Source: Nocardioides okcheonensis
Lineage (GTDB): Bacteria > Actinomycetota > Actinomycetes > Propionibacteriales > Nocardioidaceae
NCBI RefSeq assembly: GCF_020991065.1
Contig: NZ_CP087710.1
Span: 1,302,001-1,366,000, forward strand
Direction: 5' to 3'
Length of the DNA: 64,000 nt
Under the pieces are notes generated by a model. It was not told where the DNA came from. It made no database searches and saw only the letters and a list, made by a program, of their open reading frames with translations. The stretch's first letter is position 1. Each line of letters starts with the position of its first letter. The translations under genes were made by a program, and so were the position numbers. This document shows positions 9,679 through 16,680 of this stretch, one piece after another.

Positions 9679-11073
9679 TCACCAGCCGGGCGGACGCCTC
9701 GCGTGCCACGGAGCCGCCTGCTCGACCTGCGCGGCCAGCGCCAGCAGCAGCTCCTCCTCCGCGGGCCGCGCCGCGAGCATCACGCCGACGGGCAGCCCGC
9801 CGTCGGTCCAGTGCAGCGGCAGCGAGACGGCCGGCATGCCGGTGACGTTCCACGCGCTGGTCCAGGGCGTGAACGCCTTCTGGTTCGCGAAGTCGCGTGC
9901 CGGGTCGGCGTCGTCGCGCAGCTCGCCGACCAGCGCCGGCGGGCGGGCGAGGGTGGGCGTGAGGACGACGTCGTAGGGCGCGAGCGCGGCGAGCGCGGCG
10001 GCGGCGTGCCGGCGCATCCGGCCGATGGCCAGGCCGAAGTCGGGACCGCTCACCTGGCGGCCGAGGTCGCCGAGCCAGCGGGTCAGCGGGCGCAGCCGGT
10101 CCTCGCGGCCGGGCGGTGCGGGCGACAGCGCGGTCAGGACCGACCAGCAGGTCTCGAAGTCGGCCACCGCGTCGCGCGGGATCGGGACCGGGACGTCCTC
10201 GACGTCGTGGCCGAGCGACTCGAGCAGCCGCGAGGCGTCCTCCCACGCGGTGACGCTGGAGGCGTGGACGTCGACGTCGGCGATGACCGGTGCGACGAAC
10301 CGCGCGACGCGGAGCCGGCCCGGCTCGCGGTCGCACGCGTCGACGAAGGAGGTGGTCGGCGGGGGCGCCCAGAAGGGGTCACCGACGCGACGGCCCTCCA
10401 GCACGTCGAGGAGGGCGGCCGCGTCGCGGACCGTGCGGGCGAGGGTGCCGGGGGTGGCGAGCCCGGTGGGGTCGCCGTACATCGGCGCGCCGCTGACCCG
10501 CCCGCGGGTGGGCTTGAGCCCGACCAGCCCGCAGCAGGAGGCGGGGATCCGGATCGAGCCGCCGCCGTCGGAGCCCGGCGCGACCGGGAGCAGGCCGGCG
10601 GCGACCGCGGCGCCGGCCCCGCCCGACGAGCCGCCCGCGGTGCGGGTGGTGTCCCACGGCGTCACCGACGGCGGGGCGACGTCGGGCTCGGTGTAGCAGG
10701 GCGAGCCGAACTCGGGGGAGCTCGTCTTGCCCAGGCTCGGCATCCCGGCGGCCTCGATCGTCAGGACGAGGTCGTCGGAGGCGTCCGGCACAAAGTCGTC
10801 GTAGGCCGCCGAGCCGAAGGTGGTGCGGACGCCCGCGGTCGGGTGGAGGTCCTTGATGCCGGTGGGGACGCCCCAGAGCGGGCCGGCCCCGTCGGGCCGG
10901 CCCGCCCCGGCGAGCCGGCGCGCGTGGTCGCGCGCCTGCTCGTGGGTGGTCGTGACGAACGCGCCGACCGCGTCGGCGCGGGCCGCGTAGTGCTCGACCA
11001 GCTCGAGCGGCGACACCTCGCCGCGGCATACGGCATCGCCCTGCTCGAGCGCGGTCAGGTCGTGGAGCTCCAT
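9679..11073 (-). CDS. Amidase signature family protein
   Basis: A 464-residue amidase (AS family, GatA-like fold) that hydrolyses an amide of unknown identity. The catalytic lysine is in PTGIKDLHPT, and the Gly/Ser-rich signature TRTAGGSSGGAGAAVAAG is followed by GSDGGGSIRIPASCCGLVGL, which contains the cis-Ser and the nucleophilic Ser. ATG 11073 (MELHDLTALEQGDAV) is chosen; the frame is open to 11133, but the extra codons lie in palindromic intergenic DNA. It is not in a gatCAB context, so tRNA amidation is unlikely. It follows the flavin reductase gene on the same strand, separated by a hairpin-rich gap. Confidence 0.9.
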   Translation of the reverse strand: MELHDLTALEQGDAVCRGEVSPLELVEHYAARADAVGAFVTTTHEQARDHARRLAGAGRPDGAGPLWGVPTGIKDLHPTAGVRTTFGSAAYDDFVPDASDDLVLTIEAAGMPSLGKTSSPEFGSPCYTEPDVAPPSVTPWDTTRTAGGSSGGAGAAVAAGLLPVAPGSDGGGSIRIPASCCGLVGLKPTRGRVSGAPMYGDPTGLATPGTLARTVRDAAALLDVLEGRRVGDPFWAPPPTTSFVDACDREPGRLRVARFVAPVIADVDVHASSVTAWEDASRLLESLGHDVEDVPVPIPRDAVADFETCWSVLTALSPAPPGREDRLRPLTRWLGDLGRQVSGPDFGLAIGRMRRHAAAALAALAPYDVVLTPTLARPPALVGELRDDADPARDFANQKAFTPWTSAWNVTGMPAVSLPLHWTDGGLPVGVMLAARPAEEELLLALAAQVEQAAPWHARRPPGW

Positions 11074-11100
11074 GCTGGCGACGCTATCGGCTCCTGGAGT

Positions 11101-11179
11101 CCCTGGATATCCGGGGACTTTCGTGGTTCGCACCCGAGATCTCGGGCGCGAACCACGAGGGACGGGTGCGAAGCACCCG
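11101..11179. repeat. Cluster of three palindromes upstream of the amidase gene
   Basis: Three inverted repeats lie between the flavin reductase stop (11189) and the amidase start (11073). These are 11101-11116 (8-bp arms, one mismatch, centred on GGATATCC), 11121-11158 (two 19-nt arms, one mismatch, no loop, centred on GAGATCTC) and 11163-11179 (CGGGTGC, GAA loop, GCACCCG). The last one could act as a terminator for the flavin reductase gene; none has a T-tract. Confidence 0.75.
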
Positions 11180-11188
11180 CCGGGTCAC

Positions 11189-11743
11189 TCAGGCGGCGGC
11201 CTCGGCCTCGTGCGCGACGAGGGCGTCGAGCGCGCCGAGCAGCTCCTGGACCTTGGCCTCGTCGGTCAGCGGGTCGCCCTCGACCGCGGCGACGTCGACG
11301 ACGATGCCGTCGACGACGACCGCGCCGGCGATCGACGCGGAGTGGCGGGCGTGCTCGTGCGACCACTTGCCGCCGTACGGCGTGGGCGTGGCGCCGATCG
11401 CGGCGAACGGCTTGCCGCTGATCGCACCCTGGCCGTAGGGGCGGGAGAGCCAGTCGATGGCGTTGTTGAGCACGGCCGGCATGGTGCCGTTGTACTCCGG
11501 GGTCACGGCGAGGACGCGGTCGGCCGAGGCGACGGCCTGGCGCAGCGAGGAGGCGCTGGCGGGCACGGTGTCGCCGTCGATCTCCTCGTTGTAGAACGGG
11601 ACGGTGTCGAGGCCCTCGACGACGTCGACGGTCACACCCGCGGGGGCGTTGTCGCGCAGGTGCTCGGCGATGCGACGGTTGAGGGAGCCGGCGCGGGTGG
11701 AGCCGAGGAGGACGGCGACACGGGTCTGCTTGTCAGTAGTCAT
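11189..11743 (-). CDS. NADPH-dependent FMN reductase family protein
   Basis: A 184-residue flavodoxin-like reductase. Seen: the FMN phosphate loop LLGSTRAGSLNRR near residues 12-24, the VTPEYNGTMPAVLNNAIDWL motif that stacks on the isoalloxazine ring, and a KPFAAIGATPTPYGG strand-loop. Members reduce FMN, quinones, azo dyes or metals. It is divergent from a TetR regulator, with a perfect 20-bp palindrome between them, and so is probably repressed by that regulator and induced by a compound that the enzyme helps to detoxify. The inducer is unknown. Confidence 0.9.
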   Translation of the reverse strand: MTTDKQTRVAVLLGSTRAGSLNRRIAEHLRDNAPAGVTVDVVEGLDTVPFYNEEIDGDTVPASASSLRQAVASADRVLAVTPEYNGTMPAVLNNAIDWLSRPYGQGAISGKPFAAIGATPTPYGGKWSHEHARHSASIAGAVVVDGIVVDVAAVEGDPLTDEAKVQELLGALDALVAHEAEAAA

Positions 11744-11751
11744 GACGGCTC

Positions 11752-11771
11752 AAACGGACCGTGGTCCGTTT
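11752..11771. promoter_or_regulatory. Perfect 20-bp palindromic TetR operator
   Basis: AAACGGACCGTGGTCCGTTT has two perfect 9-bp arms around GT. It lies 8 bp before the flavin reductase start and 45 bp before the TetR start, and is the obvious binding site for the adjacent regulator. Confidence 0.85.
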
Positions 11772-11816
11772 CTATTCCCGTGCTGTCCAACTTTCTCGGC
11801 GCCTAGGCTGGAGCGC

Positions 11817-12407
11817 GTGACCCGACTGCTCCCGCTGGCCGACGACCCGGCCCCGGAGCGTGCGGACGCGGCGCGCAACCGTGAGGCCATCCTCGCCGCA
11901 GCGCTCCGGTTGGTCCGCACCCGGGGGGTCGGCTGCGTGACGATGGACACGGTCGCGGCCGAGGCGGGCGTCGGCAAGGGCACCGTGTTCCGCCGGTTCG
12001 AGACCCGGGAGGGCCTGATGGCCGCGGTGCTCAACGAGTCCGAGACGGCGTGGCAGGCCAGCGTGATCTCCGGCCCGCCGCCGCTCGGCCCCGGTGCTCC
12101 CCCGATGGAGCGGCTGCTCGCCTTCGGCCACTCCCGGCTGCGGACCAACCTCACCCACGCCGACCTGATCGCCGCCGCGGGGCGGCCCGGCGCCAGGTCG
12201 ACGGCAGCGCTGTCGTTCGCCAACATGCACGTGCGCCACCTGCTCGGCGCGCTCGAGGTCCGCGGCGACCTGCTGATGCTGGCGACCGCGCTGCTCGCGC
12301 CGCTGGAGATGGTGGTGCTCGACCAGCAGGTCACCCACGAGCACCTGCCGCTCGAGCGGATCGAGGCGGGCTGGGACGACCTCGTACGCCGCGTCGTCGG
12401 CAACTGA
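11817..12407 (+). CDS. TetR-family regulator divergent from the flavin reductase
   Basis: A 196-residue TetR regulator. HTH residues about 36-66 read MDTVAAEAGVGKGTVFRRFE. The C-terminal part is a helical ligand domain without recognisable specificity. GTG 11817 is preceded by TAGGCT at 11804-11809 with a 7-nt spacer, so it is likely leaderless. The palindrome at 11752-11771 lies upstream of this -10 box, about where the -35 should be, so the protein probably represses both divergent genes. Confidence 0.9.
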   Translation: MTRLLPLADDPAPERADAARNREAILAAALRLVRTRGVGCVTMDTVAAEAGVGKGTVFRRFETREGLMAAVLNESETAWQASVISGPPPLGPGAPPMERLLAFGHSRLRTNLTHADLIAAAGRPGARSTAALSFANMHVRHLLGALEVRGDLLMLATALLAPLEMVVLDQQVTHEHLPLERIEAGWDDLVRRVVGN

Positions 12408-12413
12408 GCGGGC

Positions 12414-12770
12414 TCAGCCGACGGCGGAGAAGGTCACCAGCGCACCGGCGAACCAGCCGGCGACACCCAGCGCCAGGCCCGCCAGCGGCACCCACCACGT
12501 CCGGCGTCCGCGCGCCCACCGGACGATCAGCCACACCAGCGCGACGAGGAACGCCACGACCGGCGCACCGGCGGACGTGATCACCCCGACGCCGATGAGC
12601 GTCGTGTTGCAGCTGTCGTCCGTGCAGCCGTCGGAGGCCATCGCGGTGAGCAGCCCGAAGACCGAGCCGATGAAGACCAGCACGGCAAGGCCGACCATCA
12701 GCAGCACCGTCACCACCCGGTCGGCGGGCGAGACGGAGCGGGCTGCAGGTGCGTACGCGGTGTCGCTCAC
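12414..12770 (-). CDS. Small membrane protein of unknown function
   Basis: A 118-residue protein with three predicted membrane helices (about residues 20-45, 57-84 and 92-115). An extracytoplasmic-looking loop between helices 1 and 2 holds a Cys pair (DGCTDDSCN), which could form a disulfide. GTG 12770 follows TATCTT (plus strand 12777-12782 as AAGATA) by 6 nt, suggesting its own leaderless promoter squeezed into the 19 bp after the cimA stop. It converges with the TetR gene. No function is assigned. Confidence 0.75.
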   Translation of the reverse strand: MSDTAYAPAARSVSPADRVVTVLLMVGLAVLVFIGSVFGLLTAMASDGCTDDSCNTTLIGVGVITSAGAPVVAFLVALVWLIVRWARGRRTWWVPLAGLALGVAGWFAGALVTFSAVG

Positions 12771-12789
12771 GGTCGAAAGATAGACGAGA

Positions 12790-14484
12790 TCAGCGGTGGT
12801 GGCGGCGCAATCCGAAGGTCAGCCCGTCGACGAGCGCACCCCACGACGCCTCGATGACGTTGGCGCCCACGCCGACGGTCACCCACGACGACTCGCCGTC
12901 GCTGGTCTCGATCAGCACCCGGGTGATCGCGTCGGTGCCGTGGCCGCCGGGCAGTGACGGGTCGAGGATGCGGACCTTGTAGTCGATCAGCTCGAACTTC
13001 GCGACCTCCGGGAACGCCTGGCCGATCGCCTCGCGCAGCGCGGCGTCGAGGGCGTTGACCGGGCCGTTGCCCTCCCCGGTCACGACGTAGCGCACGCCCT
13101 CCGTCGCCGGTCTCGAGACGGGTCGCTCGTCCGCTGGCGCGTCCGAGCCGAGCCCCCTCGACCTGCTCGCCTCTTCCTGTCGCCTCGCAAGCTCGGCGCC
13201 AGGAGCTCGCAGCTTCACCGTCGCCTCGGAGATCGCCTCGCCGTCGACGCGCGTCTCGGTGATCACCCGCCACGACTCGACGTCGAAGTAGGACGGGCGC
13301 GCGCCCTCGACCTCCTCGGCCAGCAGCAGCTCGAAGGAGGCGTCGGCGGCCTCGAAGGTGTAGCCGCGCTGCTCCATCTGCTTGACCCGGTCGGTCACGC
13401 GCGTGACGAGCTCCCTGTCGTCGGACAGGTCGTAGCCGAGCTCGCGGCCCTTGAGCTCGATCGACGCGCGCCCAGCCATGTCGGAGACGAGGAGTCGCAT
13501 GTCGTTGCCGACGACCAGCGGGTCGAGGTGCTGGTAGAGGTCGGGGTCGACCTTGATCGCGCTGGCGTGCAGCCCGGCCTTGTGGGCGAACGCCGACGTG
13601 CCGACGTAGGGCTGGCGCGAGGCCGGCGGCACGTTGGTCACCTCGGCGACCGCGTGCGCGATGCGGGTCGCCTCGCGCAGCAGCCCGGCGGGCAGGACGG
13701 AGCGGTCGAGCTTGGTCTCGAGGTTGGCGACGACCGTCACCAGGTCGGCGTTGCCGGTGCGCTCGCCGTAGCCGTTGATGCAGCCCTGGACGTGGCTCGC
13801 GCCCGCGGCGACGGCGGCCAGCGAGTTGGCGACGGCGCAGCCGGAGTCGTTGTGGGCGTGGATCCCGACACGGGTGCCCGTGGTCTCGATGACGTCGAGG
13901 ACGACGTCGGACACCCAGTCGGGCAGCATCCCGCCGTTGGTGTCGCACAGCGCGACCACCTCCGCACCGGCCTCGGCGGCCGTCCGCAGCACCTCGAGGG
14001 CGTACGCCCGGTTCGCGCGGTAGCCGTCGAAGAAGTGCTCGGCGTCGAGGAACACCGTCTGCCCCTCCTCGCGCAGGTGGGTGACCGTGTCGCGGACCAT
14101 CGCGAGGTTCTCCTCCAGCGTGGTGCGCAGCGCGAGCTCGACGTGCCGGTCGTGCGACTTCGCGACGAGCGTGACGACCCCCGCTCCCGAGTCGCGCAGC
14201 GCGGCGACCAGCGGGTCGTCGGCGGCCCGTACGCCCGCGCGCCGGGTGGCGCCGAAGGCCGCGAGCCGCGCGTGGCGCAGGTCGAGCTCGGTCGCGGCGC
14301 GACGGAAGAACTCCGTGTCCTTCGGGTTCGAGCCCGGCCAGCCGCCCTCGATGAAGCCGACGCCGAGGCCGTCGAGCTGGCGCGCGATGGCGAGCTTGTC
14401 GGCGACGGAGAGGTTGAGGCCCTCCTGCTGCGCGCCGTCGCGCAGGGTGGTGTCGTAGACGTGGAACGCGCCGTGGAGGTCCAT
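12790..14484 (-). CDS. cimA: Citramalate synthase with an extra linker insertion
   Basis: A 564-residue enzyme that condenses pyruvate and acetyl-CoA to (R)-citramalate, the entry to isoleucine via 2-oxobutyrate. Seen: YDTTLRDGAQQEG at the N-terminus, LCDTNGGMLPDWV, the metal motif GIHAHNDSG near residue 210, and CINGYGERTGNADL. A LeuA-type allosteric domain occupies about residues 430-560 (GNGPVNALDAALR). Between the domain strand ending KLRA and the segment VVTGEGNGPVN lie about 35 extra residues (PGAELARR to SRPATEG), absent as far as I know from typical relatives. The RBS-like GAGAGAAG precedes ATG 14484. Upstream are a leader peptide and terminator, indicating attenuation. Confidence 0.93.
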   Translation of the reverse strand: MDLHGAFHVYDTTLRDGAQQEGLNLSVADKLAIARQLDGLGVGFIEGGWPGSNPKDTEFFRRAATELDLRHARLAAFGATRRAGVRAADDPLVAALRDSGAGVVTLVAKSHDRHVELALRTTLEENLAMVRDTVTHLREEGQTVFLDAEHFFDGYRANRAYALEVLRTAAEAGAEVVALCDTNGGMLPDWVSDVVLDVIETTGTRVGIHAHNDSGCAVANSLAAVAAGASHVQGCINGYGERTGNADLVTVVANLETKLDRSVLPAGLLREATRIAHAVAEVTNVPPASRQPYVGTSAFAHKAGLHASAIKVDPDLYQHLDPLVVGNDMRLLVSDMAGRASIELKGRELGYDLSDDRELVTRVTDRVKQMEQRGYTFEAADASFELLLAEEVEGARPSYFDVESWRVITETRVDGEAISEATVKLRAPGAELARRQEEASRSRGLGSDAPADERPVSRPATEGVRYVVTGEGNGPVNALDAALREAIGQAFPEVAKFELIDYKVRILDPSLPGGHGTDAITRVLIETSDGESSWVTVGVGANVIEASWGALVDGLTFGLRRHHR

Positions 14485-14528
14485 CGGTCTTCTCTCGTGT
14501 CTGGCCGGGTCGGTCTTCGGTGGATATG

Positions 14529-14554
14529 AAAAAACCTCCTGGGGTGCAGGAGGT
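14529..14554 (-). terminator. Intrinsic terminator of the cimA attenuator
   Basis: On the minus strand an 8-bp stem ACCTCCTG / CAGGAGGT encloses a CACCC loop and is followed directly by a run of T. It lies between the leader peptide stop (14580) and the cimA start (14484), the position expected for transcription attenuation. Confidence 0.85.
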
Positions 14555-14579
14555 CGGCGCGGCGGGTGGTCCCGTCGCG

Positions 14580-14633
14580 CTAGGCAATGATGATCGTGGT
14601 GGTGCTCACGAGGACGATGGTGCCACCGATCAC
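14580..14633 (-). CDS. Branched-chain amino acid leader peptide of cimA
   Basis: A 17-codon reading frame from GTG 14633 encodes MIGGTIVLVSTTTIIIA, with five Ile, one Leu and two internal Val. A shorter version from GTG 14609 gives MSTTTIIIA, ending in three consecutive Ile codons. The longer start overlaps the stop of the DUF305-like gene (GTGA), so it could be translated by coupling. Ribosome stalling at the Ile codons when isoleucine-tRNA is scarce would be expected to prevent formation of the terminator at 14529-14554 and allow cimA transcription. The mechanism is known for ilv, leu and trp operons; its use here is inference from layout. Confidence 0.75.
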   Translation of the reverse strand: MIGGTIVLVSTTTIIIA

Positions 14634-15157
14634 CCGCCGATGAGACGCACGTCTCGCGATCCGGTCGCCGCGCCGAGGTGCTGGAGGGCCGCGAGCCGGC
14701 GGTCGTGCTCGTGGATCGCGGCCTCGGCGATCGGCCGCACGAGCGGGCTGGCGCCCGCCACCATCTCGACCCTGGCGCGGACCAGCGACGCCCGGGCGTG
14801 GTCGGTCAGCACGAGCACGAAGACCCGGTCGACCTCCGGGCCACGCAGGCCGGTGAGCACGTCGGCGAGCGCCCCGGCGCGCGCCGGGGCCGGGTCGGCG
14901 GGGTCGGTGTGGCCCCAGTCGTGCAGGCACGCGGTGATCGCGGCGAGCTGGTCGCCCTGCTCGGCCAGCGCGGCCCGGGCCAGGGACCGGACGTGCGGGC
15001 TGCCGGCGAGGGTGGCCGCCGCCCGGCTCGCGGCCATGATCGGGAACAGCGCCGCGCGTGCCTCGAGGAGGTAGCGGACGTCCTCGTCGTTGCCGTCGCG
15101 GCGCCGGGCCGCCCCGGGCCCGGCGGGGCGGGGTCCGGGCACGGTCGGCGGCCTCAC
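14630..15157 (-). CDS. DUF305-like helical protein lacking the usual His pair
   Basis: A 175-residue, mostly helical protein. Two halves show the DUF305 pattern: SPHVRSLARAALAEQGDQLA ending in LHDWG, and VDRVFVLVLTDHARASLVRA followed by SPLVRPIAEAAIHEHDRRLA. DUF305 proteins normally carry Met/His residues such as MIPHHEGA for metal binding. Here the second site reads LTDHARA, so metal binding may be lost. No signal peptide is evident. GTG 15157 overlaps the glycosyltransferase stop by 4 bp, so it is translationally coupled to that gene. Function unknown. Confidence 0.7.
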   Translation of the reverse strand: MRPPTVPGPRPAGPGAARRRDGNDEDVRYLLEARAALFPIMAASRAAATLAGSPHVRSLARAALAEQGDQLAAITACLHDWGHTDPADPAPARAGALADVLTGLRGPEVDRVFVLVLTDHARASLVRARVEMVAGASPLVRPIAEAAIHEHDRRLAALQHLGAATGSRDVRLIGG

Positions 15158-16374
15158 GACGGCAGTCCCGTCAGCGGCGGGGTCGGGGGCACCGGGCGGG
15201 TCCTGACCGGCACGACGGCCGGCAGCTGGACCAGCGCCTCGAGCTCCTGGACGACCGCCCACGGGGTGGGCGGCGGAGGGGTGGCGAGGACGTCGAGGAG
15301 GGTGTCGACCGAGGCGGCCGCGGTGAACGCCAGGCCCGCACGGCGACGTACGTCCGGCGGCACCGGCCCCAGTCGTCGGGCGGCGAGGATGCCCTGGGCG
15401 AGCGCCTCGGCATCGTCGGGTGCCACCAGCAGCAGGGCGCCGCAGTCGGTCTCGGGGAGGCCGCCGTCGTCGGAGGCGACGACGCGGCAGCCCGCGTGCT
15501 GCGCCTCGATGGACAGGATGCCGAAGGTCTCGTGCCAGTACTGGCTGTTGGACGGCATGACGACGACGTCGTGCTCGGCGACCAGCGCCGCCATCCCCTG
15601 CGGCGTCCGGCGGGCCGGCACCAGGTCGATGCCCGGGTGGGTCCGGAGCATGGTCTCGATCACCGCACCCTGCGCCTTGTCGTTGCCGGCGGTCGTGATG
15701 GTGAAGGTCACCTGCTCGTCGTCGAACAGGTCGGTGTGGAGCATCGACAGCAGCGTGTAGACGCCCTTCTCCGGCGTCAGCCGCCCCGCGTAGAGCACGC
15801 GGGTGACCTCGCCGCCGTCGTGGCGGCGCGGCACCCGGGCGAACTCCGGCTCGGCGAACGGGTAGACCACGCGGACGGTCTCGAGGCTGACGTCGAGGAA
15901 CTGCGACCACAGCCCGGCGGCGTACCGGCTCGTGGCCATCAGCGTCCGGTCGAGGGTGGAGGCGGTCACCCGCGCCTGCTGCGCCTCCCGCAGCGGGGGC
16001 GGCACGTGCAGGACCTGGAAGGCCGGGTGCCGCGTCGCCACCGGCGGCGCCTCGCTGACGAAGACGAGGGTGTCGTCGAGGTCGCTGAGGTCGTCGAGCG
16101 TGGCGACCGAGTGGAACGCGACGTCGTCGAAGTCGTCGCGCCCGTCGTCGGCGCCGAGGCCGACGGTCACGACGCGCGCACCGATGCCCCGGCGGGCGAG
16201 CTCGCGGACGTGGCCGACGGTGAAGTTCTCGGAGCCCCCGGTGCCGGCCGGGAGTCCCTCACCGGGCGACCACACGAAGGAGATCACCGTGAGCCGGACG
16301 TGGACGCCGACGTCCCGCGGGTGGTGGTCGGGTGGGTGGACCGTGTCGTGCTGTGCGGCGAGGTCAACTCGCAC
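15154..16374 (-). CDS. GT4-type glycosyltransferase
   Basis: A GT-B fold glycosyltransferase of family 4 that probably transfers a sugar from a nucleotide donor during surface glycan synthesis. Seen: the N-terminal VWSPGEGLPAGTGGSENFTV donor/acceptor loop, VLYAGRLTPEKGVYTLL at the start of the C-terminal domain, and the E-x7-E region SQYWHETFGILSIEAQHAG. About 406 residues if GTG 16374 is used. The true start is uncertain: conserved sequence begins near residue 30 (LTVISFVWSP) and GTG 16287 is an alternative. A TACGGT box lies at plus-strand 16452-16457 (ACCGTA). The DUF305-like gene follows with a 4-bp overlap. Confidence 0.85.
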   Translation of the reverse strand: MRVDLAAQHDTVHPPDHHPRDVGVHVRLTVISFVWSPGEGLPAGTGGSENFTVGHVRELARRGIGARVVTVGLGADDGRDDFDDVAFHSVATLDDLSDLDDTLVFVSEAPPVATRHPAFQVLHVPPPLREAQQARVTASTLDRTLMATSRYAAGLWSQFLDVSLETVRVVYPFAEPEFARVPRRHDGGEVTRVLYAGRLTPEKGVYTLLSMLHTDLFDDEQVTFTITTAGNDKAQGAVIETMLRTHPGIDLVPARRTPQGMAALVAEHDVVVMPSNSQYWHETFGILSIEAQHAGCRVVASDDGGLPETDCGALLLVAPDDAEALAQGILAARRLGPVPPDVRRRAGLAFTAAASVDTLLDVLATPPPPTPWAVVQELEALVQLPAVVPVRTRPVPPTPPLTGLPS

Positions 16375-16680
16375 CACCTGTCGTGGCTGCCGCGCCCGTG
16401 CCCGTGGGCCCCGGAACCGGGGCGTGCGCCGGGCGTTGCAGTTGTGGACCCACCGTACCCCGGTTCCACGACCGCCGGCGCCACGAGCCGGAGCGCGGGG
16501 AGAGGACGCCGGCGCACGGATATCGGTCCCGTGAGCAGCCTCACCGCCGAGAGGCGGCCCTCGAGTTGCGAGCACCCCGGTGACTTCGGAACAGTCGAGG
16601 GCTTCGTTCGGCGGTAGATCCCGACCGGACCGCGGCTCACGCAGACGCACTCACCGACCATCTCGATGAGAAGGACTTCC
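16375..16680. other. Divergent promoter region with structured leader before the GT2 gene
   Basis: About 305 bp without a gene. The GT4 promoter box (ACCGTA, 16452-16457) reads leftwards. Towards the GT2 gene there is a hairpin CCGCC-GAGA-GGCGG at 16544-16557 with a GNRA-type loop, directly followed by an 8-bp pairing GCCCTCGA (16557-16564) with TCGAGGGC (16595-16602). This could be a folded 5' leader. I cannot match it to a known riboswitch class. Confidence 0.5.

Noticed and set aside
14630..15910. A long minus-strand frame joining the DUF305-like gene with sequence further upstream
   Set aside because: Its upstream part is the wrong frame of the GT4 gene. The DUF305-like protein starts at GTG 15157.
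16540..16680. Known c-di-GMP or c-di-AMP riboswitch before the GT2 gene
   Set aside because: The conserved core sequences of those classes are not present.
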